NCBI GenBank assembly: GCA_026874595.1
Contig: CM049322.1
Coordinates: 55,464,386-55,528,385, forward strand
DNA: 64,000 bases
Direction of reading: 5' to 3'
Source: Sipunculus nudus
Lineage: Eukaryota; Annelida; Sipuncula; Golfingiida; Sipunculidae
Below, in pieces: positions 46,091-61,855 of this stretch. The number at the start of each line of letters is the position of its first letter. Position 1 is the stretch's first letter. The notes below the pieces were generated by a model, which made no database searches, had not been told where the DNA came from, and was given only the letters and a program-made list of their open reading frames with translations. Made by a program: the position numbers and the translations under genes.

Positions 46091-48454
46091 CACATCCACA
46101 TACAAGATGTGTACAATTGGTTTTATAATGAACAATTGTTCCGTACCTGCATATTCTGTTTTTAAATGTACGTCGGTATTGAAGCAATGAAGCACAAGCC
46201 CACTATCTATATGTTATCATTATATTAGTTACATAAACAGAGTTCTTTTGCAGACATTCTCTCCTACGCAGCCGCATATGTTTCAAGCCTTGTTGTTGCC
46301 GATGGGCGTCTTTCCCAAAGGCTGATTTCACCATTATGAGGGTACATTTAATTAAATGAATATTTGCTGCTGCCATTTCTGAATATTTGTTCATAAATTT
46401 CGGAAAATTGTAAAATTAAAATTAAATAACAATTATATATTGTATTGAAAACGGATATCCATGTATACAATCGTACCTCACATTCAGGCATAACCTTGGC
46501 TTTTCTTCATTATATGTTGAATGACTGCTGCAGATCATAAAGGTGAAATGTAACTTTTTTATTTGCTTACCGAATTCAGTGTGAAAAGTTACCCCGGTCG
46601 GCCGAATGATAGTTAATTAGACTGAAGGTAACAATCTGAATAAAAAAAATAGCCTATGTCACCGCACAGCTATGACACCGCACGGCGACACGATCGGCGG
46701 GGTGACGTCAGGTGATGTTGGTCACCTAACAAACAAAATAGTGTACATTTCAGTTACCCTTCTGGGATTTAAATTTGTTTGCGTCTATTCTTACTTCACA
46801 TTTCCGCTTTCCGTGGTCTGTTCGATTTTAATCAAATTGGGTTAAATTGAGAAATCAGTCAAACTAAATACTCGAAAAGCCTATCATAATATAATTAAAT
46901 ATACATAACATTTAAGATTTACAGAAGAAGCTTACGTCACAAACACAAGCTTCTGTTTTAAGGCATGTGCCGGTTCAATGCTGCATTGACCCTGTTGTGC
47001 CGTCCAGGTTCCGATGTTTACGTATGTTAATATGAAACAAATTATCCACATATGATATATGATAAATAAAATAAATATGATTTTATGCCAATACGCAGAA
47101 ACCCAAGGCATTCGCTCATTTCAGCTATGGCTAGGAAAAAACCCTTCTATATGAAAAGAGTAGTTTATTTTTGGCTTTTAATTTTTATTACAGGTCTATA
47201 TATGTTCAACCGATGTTATAGAATATATCTATGATATATTGTATGAACAGTAGGTCTATATATGAGCTTGCCTGTACATCCTGTACTAAAACTCGGTGAT
47301 TTATATATCTCCATTGGACCTGACATTAAAGGCCTACTTCCACCCTCTAGGTGTTTTTGTATATATGAAAGGCATAAACCTACAAATAGAATTGATGTAA
47401 AATTACTGACATTGGGGAGCTACTATCCGTATTAGGAACGAATATGTGAATATGTGAGTCCTGGCAAGCCCCCTGAAAAAGTTGAGACAGCCCTTGGGAC
47501 GTGTGTGACGTCACAAACAGACCTCGGTTGCGCGTCCACGTGGTTTCAGCAAGACCGACGGGTCTATCTTATCAAGTGAGGCGGAGGAATCAACGTAAGA
47601 TGACAATGTCTGAGACACATTAAAGGAGAATAAAGCGGCGAATTTAGATCTGTAGATTTATGGCAACTTCGACATTAGCCTCATGTTATTTTGGGCCATG
47701 TATACGTTGTTAGAAACAGAAGTCGGTGACACAGACAGCGGCCGCTGCAAGCCAACACGCCAACACTTGTAACAGGTTTGATTCCAATGACGAAGTGACA
47801 GGCTGTACAAAATCGAAGATGGAATCTGTGGGAATTTTAAGGGATATTCTCAATCTGGTGGTTATTATAAAAATAACGAGATTATTCAGCAATATAATAT
47901 TTATAGCAAGAAAATGTAGAGTAGTACAAGATGCCGATGGTGATTCTTGACTTGGTCGAGTTTGTTCAATATCGCTCGCGACGCTTTGCAACAAAGTTTG
48001 TTGTTGTGATAACATTAACAACTTTGTGACTGGTGCTGTGGTGGCATATTTTGATTCTGCAAAAATCAGCTGATAAGCAACTTTGTTTTGTCGTATGAAT
48101 AAAGCGCTGGTCCTTTCTTATTTATCATAATTTATACAAACATACTTCATAATCAGAAATGCAAAATTGTTGTTTTGACATTGATAAGCGCTTTTTTTTG
48201 TTTAGCAGTAGTATTACTATATATACTTTTCGTAAAGCGAGTTTTTACTTGGCAGGCCTTACCTCATAAATACATGCAACCTTATAGTACCACACACGGG
48301 GCTAGTCTTAAATGAAGCTGTATACGTACCACACCCATCCCGATGGAGGATGGTACTAATTTTAAGCACTCCCCCCCCCCTCCGGCCCATCATCAAATTA
48401 TACATACATTTGATTATTCATATAATTGACACTAATTCCTTTTATAATTTAATG

Positions 48455-48499
<45 letters not shown>

Positions 48500-49208
48500 A
48501 TTTAATAAATTTGAAATATATAATACAGAGCATGAAATTCACATTTTTAGATGAATTATGAAAGAGCCATGTTTCATTATAAAAAAATCACACACACAGT
48601 GACATTATAATTTTACACAGTATATATATGTATAATGCAGTCCTGTATATAACACTCCACCAAACGGAAAGCCCCATGGCTATTATTAATCTGTTTTATA
48701 TTAGCAATGTTATAGAAAAAGCTCTTGCCATACTGCCTCAGCTAGGCTTTATTGGTGCAAATAAAAATTTACAAGCATGATTTTAAGAATAATTGCTCTG
48801 TTTTTGTTTTGGCTGATGTAAAACCGTTTATCTGGATTTCAGAGGTACTTTGAGTATCTTATAATTTAAGAATTGTGTAATATGAAAAAAAAATGTGTCC
48901 AGAAACCATACATTTCAGCTCTGCATGATAGCAGATTTAATTTCAAGAAAAGTACATTAACAATAAATTATCATTTAAAATTATACAAAATTACATATAT
49001 GTTGTCTTTGGTTAGGTTGATCAGTATATGTATAGGTATATTTAGACTAAATGCCTGGGTACTAAATGGCCAGTGTATCATCTGAAGGTTTAAGTGTAAC
49101 ATCTTTGAGTGCAATATGGCAAATCATACTAACAAGGAAGGAGAGTGACTGCTGAAACAGATTTGGAGTTCTCCTTATGACTGACTTGGTAATTGATTTG
49201 ATATTTTG

Positions 49209-49264
<56 letters not shown>

Positions 49265-51176
49265 TACAAGTGTCTATCTTTATATATCTACACACACACA
49301 TATATATATACCATATTTACATGTATACACGTTATATATTCATATTTCATATACAAGTATTACATACTTAAATTTACATTCTTATTACATTTTAAACACA
49401 TCTCTTAAATTATATGTATGCGTGTGTGTGTGTGCTGACTTGGCATGGATTTTTTTTATATATAAAAAATGGATAAAACATTGCTTATCACATTTTACAC
49501 AACAAATACACATTTTTAAAACAATATAACATTTTATCATTGCAGATACTTTAAAGAAAACTTTAAAAAAATTTCACACGGAGTGAAAATATCCCCAACA
49601 CATATACAACACTAACGCCATTACGAAGCCTATTTTTTTCATATTATTTGGGCACAGAATTAAAATATGCTGAAACGGATGGTATATATTGTTTATTGTC
49701 TGATATTTCAAAAGATTTGATGAATTATTTTGATTATTGTCAACAATAAGGAGTAACGATTTTTACGTGGGTTTATGTTTTTTTATAATCCTTTTAATTG
49801 TTTCTCCAATGTTTATGCCTTTGCTGAGGCACCTTTACGTGACCCCTTCGGTCATATGTGTCTCGAAACTTGTAAAAAAAGTCCAAAAATAAAAAATAAA
49901 GTTTTTATCATTTACAAGCGTTCAAACACATTTAATAATAAATTGATTGATCAGTTTGATGTTAATAAACCTATACGATCAACAAGCAGCTATATGTTGG
50001 TTGTCATATAACACGTCGCTTGAAATCCTGATACGGCGTCAGTGCAGGCTGCGTGGTGCCAGCTCCCAACGTGCCAAGAACGAGTCGGGGAATAACAGGT
50101 GCAAAGTGGAAGACTAAGAGATACAGGAGTCATAAAGATGAAAAGCAGCATCATTTCCTAGTTAGCAGCTCACGCATGTAAGGGATATAGAGTGGCTACA
50201 AAAGTGGCAACAAAGGTGAATAAATGTCAGGAAAAGTCCGTCCGCACCCTCATTTCAGTGGCCAAACCTGGGGAATCCCCTTCCCAGATCATGCCCGGCC
50301 GGGTCAAGTTCGGCCCTTCTGTAAAGGAAATCCAGTCAATTTGGCACGAACCTGTGGCTTATACACTTGTTAGATATGATTAAGCTCACACCATCACCCT
50401 TGGTGTTACTGCTCAACCCGACGACGCAATACTTTGGCATATTTTCCCAAGACCGTGTTATACTCAAGTGATGCCATTACAATACCGCCCGGTGTGATCT
50501 GGTTGTGACGTCACAATCGCCTTGGTCAGGACGCTTCTGTTTGGCTTGGGGCCCCGGAATGGGCTGGATTACGGGTCTTTCGATTTAAATTCTATGGTTA
50601 AGTGCGCAAAGATTGATTTTATTATACCATAATTTATACATATACATGTAAATGAATAAACCTTCAGTAGTATTTCCTTTTATTTTTTCATGAAAGTAGG
50701 CCTTTAGGTAAACTATATCAAAATAATGATCTATCGCCATATGAGCTAGGTGTAACATATTAAACTAAAAGTATGGCCCTTTGTTTAATTTTATTCACCA
50801 GATCTCATCAAAATTTACAAAATAATAATATTCAATTTAGAATAGGGAAAGCGTTGTAATTACATTTTTTCTTATCTATCTAGTCAGTTAAGGAATCATG
50901 AAAGCCAACCCTTAATTCAACCATTACTTAGTTCAGGTATTACAATAGCGGCATAAGTGCATGCTAGTTGACTGCACAGGACACATACGGGTGTAAATTT
51001 GTAATTCTAACTGTTATAATACCTGTGCAGATCCAGAAGCAGAACCCTGCGAAATATAATATACCGTTTTCACGCGCATATATATATATTTATATATGTT
51101 TATAAATATTTGTATAAATATTTGTATATATATTTGTATATATATATATATGTATATAAATATTTGTATATATATT

Positions 51177-51236
<60 letters not shown>

Positions 51237-52245
51237 GAGCCATATTAGATCATTTCTCTCAGAGCAGAGTTATTTGCCATCACTCACGGATTAATATCCA
51301 GATGTATTTACCGACATGTGAGATTATATAATCACATCTGACAGCAGTAGTTTCATTCACAGTGGAAAATAGTACAACCTGTACCGGTAATAAAATAAAC
51401 AAAAATTTTGGTTATGCCGGTAATTGCTAAAAATTATAATATCTTTTTCACGGTGAAAAACTGCCATGCATGTTGTTTTCCACTCAGCATGCTAATACGT
51501 GCACTTTTCCAGAATAAATCCGCGCAGTGTCTTTCTTCAGTACGGTAACTAAGACGTCATAAATCTGACCAAGTGGCCATGACCGTGATCTTTGACACTT
51601 ATAAACGCAAAAGGATAATATTGCAAAATTTTCTATGGTGAATTCATCTTGATATCATGAATATTGGTTGGGAAACCCCGTTATGATATCCATTTAAAAT
51701 TCATCAAATTAATGGCAAATAACAAAACTTAATGACATTAACTGATTCAAAAATGAATATGATATGTATCCAGGGAGATTTCGTCCATAGGCGTCCGATG
51801 GTGGTATAATTATGTGCGCAGCCCTCATCTTCCCGCCTCCAAGGTGTCTCCTTTATTGGCTGTTGATTTGCTCCATTGCATGCTGGTACTTGACGTGGAA
51901 TACAAGGTATTACATAGCCATCTGGTTTGATGAAACAAACCATTGGTATCAAGCAACAGATATAGGTAAGCTTGCCTAGGCACACTTTGCTTTGATATTT
52001 ATAGGAGTAAATTGGCATGAATAATAAGTGCAAAGGTCTACTAATCCATCAGTAAATAATTGCACACAGAGACTTTTTCATGGTATCTAAACATATTTAC
52101 AAAATACAGTGTATGAGATGTAAAATCTTGATTGTTTTATCTAATATACAACTGACATATAATTAGGGGAGCAGGTCTCATCAGTCGCTTACAGGCCAAA
52201 ACCCAAACTCGTTAGATCCGGCTACATAGGTACGATTTCTAACAG

Positions 52246-52253
52246 TATAAATA
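52246..52253 (+). promoter_or_regulatory. TATA box of the secreted-peptide gene (copy 2)
   Basis: TATAAATA, same spacing to the ATG (52367) as in copy 1. Confidence 0.45.
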
Positions 52254-52366
52254 CATGATGGGATATCTTGAAAACAAATGGAAATGTGTATATTGATTTT
52301 CATATTATTTTCATATGATATCTCTATCACAGCTGTTTAAGAAACAAAGACCGTGGAGAGTCAAAT

Positions 52367-52448
52367 ATGAGAAGACTCGTCAGTCTATTAGTCGTTCTTG
52401 CCGTCTGTTCATTTTTCATCGAAGGGCAGGAGTGTAAGTTATTCCCGG

Positions 52449-52492
<44 letters not shown>

Positions 52493-53803
52493 ATATATAT
52501 ATATATATATGAATCATTATATATACTATGGATACACACACACATATATCTATATCAAAGTGTGTATCATACATATCATATTATATTTCAAAGATGAGTA
52601 CAGCCGTTAATTTTATTTCAAAATTGAACTTTCCGGCGCTTTTGCAGTAAAAGGATTCGACCATATATAGTAAGTGTCGTATAAGAAATTACTTTTCCTG
52701 CTCAACAAGATGAGAGAGTAGAACTCTAAATTTTACGAAGTAATGTTAATTTGCAGTTTGCCCACCGAAATGCCCACCGATTTATGACGCCGATAATAAC
52801 GCCGCACCCTCAGGTTTGAAAATGTTCATGGTCTACAAATTAAACCATTTTATTTAGCTAAAATAACACTAAATTAAATATAATTGCCTACCCTCATTTT
52901 TATTATATGGTGATGGTCTCAGTTTTGTGTGAGACTACCACATTCCGTCCTAACAGTCTCACAGTTAACTTTTCCTCACCGTTTCTCTCCATCTCTGAAA
53001 CGCGTTGGTAATCATGCTCCAGAAGAGTTCGAGCGGTTACATGATTAACACACTACACGATAACTTCACGGCTAACTTTACATTTCATGTAATATTTCTG
53101 CAACATGCGTCTTACAAAAAGATTTGTACGTCGATTTAGAACAAAGAAATCCGGCGCATGTGGTTAAATTATATACTTTGCTTGAATCCCATATACTTTG
53201 CCTCTTTTTTGGTCATTTTTTTAAATATCACTTTAACTAATCAGTTTTATTTTAAATAGCACACGAGTCAGTCGTCCAAAGATCCATCGACAATCAAAAA
53301 CAAGGTATGAATGTTTTTTTTTTTTTTTTGCATAGGTGCTTTTTCTTAACTTTTTGGCGGTTTTGGTATGGTGTGTGAGTCATGTCATGCCTAGCATATG
53401 CACCTAATCACGTGATGTAAAATATCTCACTCTGCAATAGCCAATCCTTACATGGCTAATGTTGCTTTTTAAACGCATGGTTTTTTAAACAAATATTTAT
53501 ATTATAAATACTAAATGACTTATCTTCGAAGTGATATGTATGTGACATGATAAATTAGTATACGACTTTATCTAGTATTAACATATCTTATATGACAATA
53601 TGTAAGTGGGTTACCTAAAATTATAAAGCACAAATTCAGAATATATTTAAAAGTAACCGATACACATTTAAAGAAATAAGCATTCCATAAAAGCTATGTA
53701 ATTGTCATGATGCAATCAATTAAACGTACAGTGGAGGCTTTATCTTATGCCTTGTATTTTACAATACCCAACCTCGTGTATCTCAGAGATATGGCATAGA
53801 GTC

Positions 53804-53857
<54 letters not shown>

Positions 53858-54343
53858 TATATGGCAATTTCTGAAGATGGTGTTCTTCTTATGAGGCTCA
53901 AAAGAAAGTTGCCACGTAAAAAAATGGTACGTGGTACTTTTATGCATAATTTGCTTATATAATTTTTTAAAAGTGTTTGCATTTTTGTTGCGTGCATATA
54001 TAAATATAAAGGCTACTATGTCTTAGTCATACAGCACATGGCTGAAAACTATAGTTATCTTTTGTTTTAATTTTAGTCGAAACATTAAGAGTTTTCAAGT
54101 TGGTGGATTTGCATATAATTGTTTTTTTTTCTCTGCAGTTTCATTTTTAGGGTTCAGATTTTCGTGCATTGTATTTGTTCTGTATCACATATTTGGCGCT
54201 GTTATTATTTCACACATGTTTAGCATTCAGCTATATCTCCGTATTATGGTAATTTCATCCAGTATTACAGCTAACGAGTTTATTTTTGAGGAGGCAGCGT
54301 CTATCAACCAGAAAACACCACAAGCCAGCGGCTACTAATATAA
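52367..54343 (+). CDS. Small secreted Cys/Pro peptide gene, four-exon model (copy 2)
   Basis: The second copy has exon 1 from 52367 (67 nt), exon 2 at 52757-52813, exon 3 at 53260-53304, and the favoured last exon at 54291-54343. I saw no coding differences from copy 1 in exons 1-3 or in the favoured last exon. The acceptor before the last exon reads tttttgag here rather than tttttaag, still ending in AG. In the alternative longer last exon, two replacements would occur (R to C and K to E), which favours the shorter model slightly. If both copies are real, this is a two-gene family with potentially identical products. Confidence 0.55.
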
Positions 54344-54550
54344 ACTCTTTTACAACCCCTACAGCGAGTCTACAGCTACCACCTGAACCTCAAAAAAGAC
54401 GCAAAAGTGAGAGGGAAAACACTAAAGAAGGAGAAATATTACTTGGTTCAACCCACCGTTTGGCGGTAACGTGATCCCAAAAATTAACAACAAAAATATG
54501 AAGCTTCTCGACAAATGCTTCCACGTGGGCACTAACTCCGCAAACTACTG

Positions 54551-54556
54551 AATAAA
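54551..54556 (+). terminator. Possible poly(A) signal (copy 2)
   Basis: AATAAA at the position equivalent to 8463-8468. Confidence 0.25.
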
Positions 54557-55150
54557 AATACTGTAAAGCTGATGTTATTTCTTTTTTGTTTGTGTTTATT
54601 ACTTTCACTAGACGCGGTTGGATTGCCAGTAAGTAGGCTTTGAAATTCATATGGTATTACACATGGAGCCGGTCTAATCAAAGAGAACCATTGGTATCAA
54701 ACAATATATAAAGGGAAGCAAGCCTAGGCCTGACAATAAGCAAGATTAATAAGTGCAATGACAAACAAAGACTACAAAGCGTACGAAACTTGTCAAACAC
54801 ACCTAATATACACACACCTAATCTAATATACACCGTGTTTCGAATTAATGCGTTCAGAGGAAAATATTATTCCATTAGGTGGCAGCAAAACAGTCCGTGT
54901 ATTGAAAAGAAAAACAAATTAAGAAAAAAAAAATTGCAAAGCAGGTTGGAATAGGGTTGTCCTCTGACTTCTCTTGGCAATAGATGCATAAAGAGGTTTA
55001 TGGAAAAATCGTGCTTTTAAATAAATGTCAATTGACCGTCAAATGTGGGCTGGCAGTTTTGTAAAAAAGAAACAATTGACCCTCCATCGATGTCGCCTGC
55101 TTGGTCTTACGCTATTCGTGTGTTTGAGCAAGGGTGATAAGTGATAAACA

Positions 55151-55196
<46 letters not shown>

Positions 55197-55549
55197 AGGA
55201 GTGGAAGGTAGTAGAAGGTAGTGTTACCCTCCGATGTAAAGTGCTCTATGGCCTTTGTATTAATTATAAACATTAAACCACAATAAACCTCTGTGCCTTG
55301 TTATGTTCCAGTATCGCACGTGTACCCCGCCCAATCCTATTGTGCCCCCGAGGACAATAGGATCAGTGCCAGTCATTAAAATGTCCCCCCCCCCCCCCAA
55401 TACGCACAAAACATAATCTCCTAATCTCGTAAAGTCTCGGCTTTTCAAACCACGCCTATAGCTTCATTCTAACAACATTCACCTGATGATCGGGTCGCAT
55501 CCCGTGAAACAGACTGTAGTGAATTTACAGTGTTTTTTTTTCTCCAGAG

Positions 55550-55592
<43 letters not shown>

Positions 55593-56527
55593 TTATCATA
55601 AATAAAGCATAGAGTCTTCATGAAATAAATCTATATATATATATTTTTTTAAATTTATATATGCCGTGCTCTAATACGGGGTAAACTGGGATGACTAGAG
55701 CGCCATCAGGATCTGTTGCACACTAATCTCAGCCAAATCTTCTCTGCGTCGTTAGTCATCAGTTGATCACAAGCCGAACAAACCCCTCCCCCACCCAAGA
55801 AGATTATAATATCTAGGATGGTTGGCCTGTTCCTATGATAAGGGTTAAGTAGTTATTTCTGCTAATCCTGCTAAAACAAAAGACTTAAAGCCCCCAGATC
55901 AAACAGTATGAGTTAAATTGGGCCTTCCTTGAGGTAATAACCTGTCCAATGTACAGTGCCGCCCATTATAATAAAATTTGACTGCACAATACGAGTAGAC
56001 TATGGCTCCTTGAAAGTGCCCAGCCTTGGGAGGAAATCCTGTTAAAATACTCATTAACGCCTCAATTCGAGTAGCGTATTTGTTGCAAACTGCTTAGAAT
56101 GATCATGTTCCAGTACTAAACTACTCAAGTTGAGTAGCTTTTGGTATATACTACTCGATGAGAGCATCGTCAGTTTGGATAGTTTTAATTCATCAGGATA
56201 GTGTGTTTATGTTTTTTTTTTTCAAGATGTCTCAGAATATTTTCTTTACCAGTTTGTTTATTTATTATCTTTTTCATCATCGACATCTCCCGAAACTTAG
56301 AATACAAACATTTACATGCATAAGAGAGCAACAATGTTATACCGTAAATGTAAGAGTATTTCATTTAACTTTTTGAATTATCAAAAATGTATAAAGATAA
56401 CAATATACGTTTCCACTTTTGCAGATGTATTTCTGACTTTTTGTGTTTTTCGGCAACATTACGTTCCAATCTTTCTAACCTAATCAAATATTTCATAAAT
56501 ATATGAATAGATGGCGGATTTATCTAA

Positions 56528-59500
56528 TCACGATAGGAAAAACAGAACAAACTTAAAAATCAACAATAAAATATCTACAATGATCTTATAGGGGAAATTT
56601 TTATAACACTCCATATAAATTAAACCTGGACTCAACCGTGGCATATTAATTCCAGCACTCTTTGCCCATGTTTTAAGCTGATTATAAAAGGTTTTACTCA
56701 CATGACACTCGCAGAATATATGTACTTCTGACTCATCTTCAATAAAACAATATGAACATCTTTTACCATCCATTATTCGCCAGTTGTACAGTTGTTCATT
56801 CACCCATAAAATATTAATAGTACCCTTTACTGAAATTGCCGCAGATACATGTCTAAGGTCGTACAATATACATGACTAACTGCCTCATCCCATTTAAAAT
56901 GGTCACCTAACAGATTATGTAACCTTTCTTTACAAATTGGTTCATATAGCTTTTTATTAATTACCATCGAATAAATAGTCTTAAACTTCACATTTTCCAA
57001 ATCAATTTTCTTTTCGTTTACCATCACAATGTTACTCTTCACTTCAAAGGATTCTATTTCATCTGGAATATTATTTAAAAATATTTCTTGTTTCCATTTC
57101 GCGGGTATCGCTTTCTGTACTGATAGCCATGGTAAAAACGTTTTAATATACATGGGATTATCTATTGGAACCAAATCTTTTAAATCTTTAACCCTACCAT
57201 TTTTGTTAAACATCTGAAAGACGTACTTTATACCTAGGTTAGCTATATGTATATTAAAAATTGGTCTTTTGTCGACTCTGATACATTTATTGTTCCATAC
57301 TTGTTGTAAACAAATATTAGCAATTGATTCAGGATTACACATTGTATATGACGCCCATGACTGCAAACAGTGAAAATAAAAGGTAGGCAAATTTTTGTCA
57401 ATATTAGACGGATCAAAATTTGTATCAACATATCTTAAACCACCAATGCCTCTCAGATATAAGTTTGGTCTGACTGTATACTTTGTTTCTAATAAATTCT
57501 TTAATCTTACTATCCACATTACTCTTTGACTTTAAATGATAGAAGCTGTATCCGGCAATCCTATGCCGCCACTTTCTGTCTTACCAATCAATACTTCATA
57601 CTTGATTTTAGGCCTTCTGCCGTACCATATAAAATCAACAACACAACTTTTTATTCGCTTAACAAACTCTCTCGGTGGTTCAATTATATTAACGACATAT
57701 AATAATTTTGAAATACACATGGATTTCAAGAGAATATTTCTACGAAAAATCGTTAGAGATCTAATGTTACACATACTGAGTGTCATTTTCATTTTGTCGT
57801 AAATACACTCAAAATTAAATGAATCGGATAACTTCAGGTTATATGTGTGCCATATTCCTAATATTTTTATGCCATTTTTATATAAATTAACCCATTTAAA
57901 ATCTTTGGTGCCAAGTGTATATTCTTTGTTTTTTCCCATATAGGCAGCTTCGCATTTATCATAATTAATCTCTACTAATGAGACTTTCCCAAATTTTTCC
58001 AATATATCTATAACCGATTGAATAGACTGAAAATCTTTAAGAAAATATGTTGTGTCGTCAGCGAATAGACATTGTTTAATCTCAAAGCCGTTGATATCTA
58101 TGCCTCTAACCGAACTGGAATGACGAACAAGTATTGCCAAAATTTCAATGACAAACAGGAATAAATAAAGGGCCAAAGGATCCCCCTGCCGGGTTCCCCG
58201 TTCTAATTTAAAATAGCCAGTAGTGTATCCATTGTTTATCACACAGCTTTCCACGTCAAAGTGTAACAAACGAACCCAGGTTAGAAAATCATGTCCAAAA
58301 CCAAATCTCTCCAGTGTGGCGAAAAGAAAATTTTAATCGATGGAGTCAAAGGCCGCTGCGAAGTCCACAGCAAAAATAATAGTGTTTCTGTCTTGTAATT
58401 TACAGTATTCTAAAATATCAGAAATAAGACGATTAGTGTCAGATATTCTCCTGCCTTTTATAAATGCGCTCTGATCTTCATGAATTAGTTTTGGAAGAAT
58501 TGTCTGTATTCGTTTAACTAATACTTTACTTAATATTTTGACATCAACATTTAATAAACTTATTGGCCGCCAAGATGACAGGTGTCTATTGTCCTTGCCT
58601 GGTTTCTCTATCAAAGTTATAACGGCTTGTTTTTGACTTGGAGTTAAAGCTCCATCTCTGAAACACTCATTAAGACAATTAAACAAATCGTCACAAATTA
58701 TATCAAAAAAGGTTACATAAAATTCTTTCGGCAGACCGTCGTTCCCCGGGGTTTTATTATTTTTCATATATTTAATGCTATCAATATATCATTCTTTGTA
58801 AGTGTACCTTCTCAGCTTAAAATGTCATTTTCAGACAAACGGGGAACATTGACTTTAGAAAGAAAATCAGAGCATTCACTCTCACTGGTATCTGTCTTTC
58901 TGGAATACTTTTGTTTGTAAAACAATCTTAATTCTTCCATAATTTCTTTGGAGCTTGTTAACTCTTTATCCGACTTAATTAATTTCTTAACGGTTGTTCT
59001 CGTTTTGTTTTTCCTTGCCATATTTAAAAAAAAACTTAGTATTTCGTTCCCCTTCTTCAAACCATTCAACACGTGATCTTACTATTTGTCCTGCATTTAA
59101 GTTTTCATAATATTCCTCAATTTTCTTTTTAATTTCATTATATATTGTTTGACTTAATTTTTTGTTTCTTGATAGATTTAACTCTGCATTATACAAAGCC
59201 TTTTCAAGGTTTGACAGCTCCTCCCTCTCTTTCTTCCGCTTTTCTTTAGGGAATTTAATAGCAAATTCTCGTATTCTTAACTTTAAATATTCCCACCATT
59301 GTTTTGCCCCCATATCATTTCTATCCTTGTTCCTCAAACTATTTACGTACTCCTTAAATTTACTTATAAACAGAGGGTCCTTTAATAATTATATATTAAG
59401 TTTCCAATGTGAAGGCCCATATTCTCGTTCTGGTATCGAGTTAAAGTGACAAACAACAGGTGAATGATCTGTCAGAATAGCCGAGGCAATCTTTATATTT

Positions 59501-60165
59501 TAACATGGGCATTCAGCTCACTATTTAAGAATATGTAATTAAGTCTGCGCTGCCACAAAGGGGTTTTTGATCTCCAAGTGTATAGACGTTCATCTGGGTT
59601 CCTTATCCTAAACAAGTCAATTAATTCAAACGCTGACATCATATTGTTAATCAGTTTTACAGATTTAACTTTGGTTTTAAAGCTTGTCTCGTCTGCATCA
59701 AGCTCATTCAGACAAACATTAAAATCACCTCCCCATATTACCTTCATTGCAGAGTCAACTTGCAATGAATTAATTTTTCTCATATATGTTGGTAAAAACG
59801 AACTTGCTCTGGCTCTGTATTAGGTGCATACGTATTTATAAATAAAAAACCATGGCCCTCAACAAGAGCTTTTAGTATTATGTATCTACCATTAATATCA
59901 ACGTGTTTACTTATTCCTTTAAATTCTAAATTCTTTCCAATCAGGGTTATTACACCACGAGATAAATTCGTCCCGTGAGAGAAAAAACTAACTCCCTTCC
60001 ACTGTTTTGTCCATGTTGTTATAACACTTTCTGTACTGTGAGTCTCCTGAAGAAAAATAACACTGTTGTTTCCTCCTTTATCCAATAACCAGTTGTACAT
60101 TTCTTGTCTTTTTTCAGTCTCCCTATTCCCCAGACATTTAACGTTAATACTGAAAAATTAAACAT
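56528..60165 (-). pseudogene. LINE ORF2, broken (copy 2)
   Basis: Same domain order and motifs as copy 1. Two stretches read longer here. The linker frame (59337-58987) continues through the homopolymer. The C-terminal frame (56866-56528) lacks the TAG seen at 10763-10765, having AAG at 56825-56827. It therefore preserves the sequence leading into ILWVNEQLYNW and the CSYC...HIFCEC cluster. It remains non-functional because of the shared frameshifts and stops. Confidence 0.9.
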
Positions 60166-60679
60166 AAAGATTCGGCTTCAGTTATCTTGGATATTTTCAT
60201 GGCCCGCCAACATATATTACGTACAAAATCACACACATAAGTATTCGGTTTGTTAACAATATCTATCCCCTTGACCAGGTACATCTGAGATAATCTCAAA
60301 ATATCAACTTTTGTCGTGATAATACAGCAACTGAAGAATATATCCATGCTTATGGTAATAACAAAATTATATATCAGCATATATAGCACTTGGCGCTATT
60401 CGATAAAAATTAGATAATGATGATTATTTTAAAAAAATAAATCAGTGAATAAAGAATGCGGGAGGTAAAGGTTCAGTGAGAATTAAATGTCACCCGCATC
60501 CCTTAAAGAATAGATATAAATACACTGATGTTTTATTACCGAAATGTGTGGATATAATATGTTGAGACCGGCTCCGTTTTTTTTTATATATATGATTACT
60601 CCTCACAATAGCAATACGGGAATATTGAATACAAAATGCAATATGATACAGGCAGGCACAAATATTCACGGAGAACGAC

Positions 60680-61600
60680 CTAACTTTCTTGTCCTGGTGT
60701 CGACGTTAGTTGTGGATTGGTCTGCATGGCCTCTGAAAATAGCTTTGGCGGATTTTGTTGTAACACCTGCACCCATGAATAAAATTTACCGCTGCTGTTG
60801 AATTTATGAACTTTTGACCCGTGATCCCTAACACACACCTTTCCATCATGTGTCCAACAGTCTGTTATAAGTTGCTCTCTTTTCATTCCGAGAGCAGTGT
60901 GTAGCATTCCTACTCTGGCTCGAGTGAGGTCTTCGTTGATGTAAATCCCCCTAGACTCCTCACCTGCCATTTTCAGATGGGATTTCCTTTTAAGTAGAGC
61001 TACCTTTGTTTTGTGAGACAAAAACTTTACAAGTATTGGTCTGTATTTACCTTGTGGTGCAGGTTTGCCAACTCTGTGAGAGATATCAATATCGTTGGGC
61101 TGAATGTCAACATTTAACAGTTCTCTGGCCATGTTTATAACAAGTTTAATCTTCCTCTTTTTTTTCTGCCATGTGTTTGTGATTCTGAGAGAAGTGCGTC
61201 TTGAGTATTGTTGTTGTCGGTCCAGGCCATCTTGCATTTCACTCAGTTAATTTTCTAAATTGTCCACCTTTCTTGTTAGCTCCTGTATATGGTGTCCATA
61301 ACATTTCATTCTTTCCTCCACTGCTGCATCTATAATACCTATCAAAGCTGATTTAGTAGTTTCTGACTGTAAAGCTGTTTCTAAAAGATGTGTAAATTTC
61401 TGAGCCTCATCAATAACTAGTATAGGTTCTGTATCTGATTGCTTTTCCTTAGTATTTAAGCTAGTCAACAGGTATTCCTCTGATGAATCTAAATTATCCA
61501 TATTGTAACGTTTTCTTTCCTGAAAACTTACAGAGCTACCTCCTGAAGAGTCACTAAGACCTCTTTTCTTTTGGGATATTTTCTGAGACAGACCATACAT
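60680..61600 (-). pseudogene. LINE ORF1 with one in-frame stop (copy 2)
   Basis: Identical layout to copy 1, including the TAA between VDNLEN and LSEMQDGL. At least two replacements from copy 1 are visible (KK/KQ in the N-terminal part, KQ/KK near the RRM start). Confidence 0.8.
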
Positions 61601-61853
61601 TTATCCTTGACCTTTTTACGTCTTTTTACATATAAACCGATTCTCGAGACCAAATATTACAATAATAAACATATGAAAGTTCGTCCCATCCAGATTTTTA
61701 CCTTCCCAACAATCTATACTTCCTATCTTAACCATAATGAGTAAGTTTAGACAAACAGTAAGGAATATTTACCTCAAATTAGATGTTTTTCTACGGAGCC
61801 GGTCTAAAGTGTGTGTTAATCAAATAGCGCCATCTAGTGCCACCTTGTGTGTT

Positions 61854-61855
<2 letters not shown>
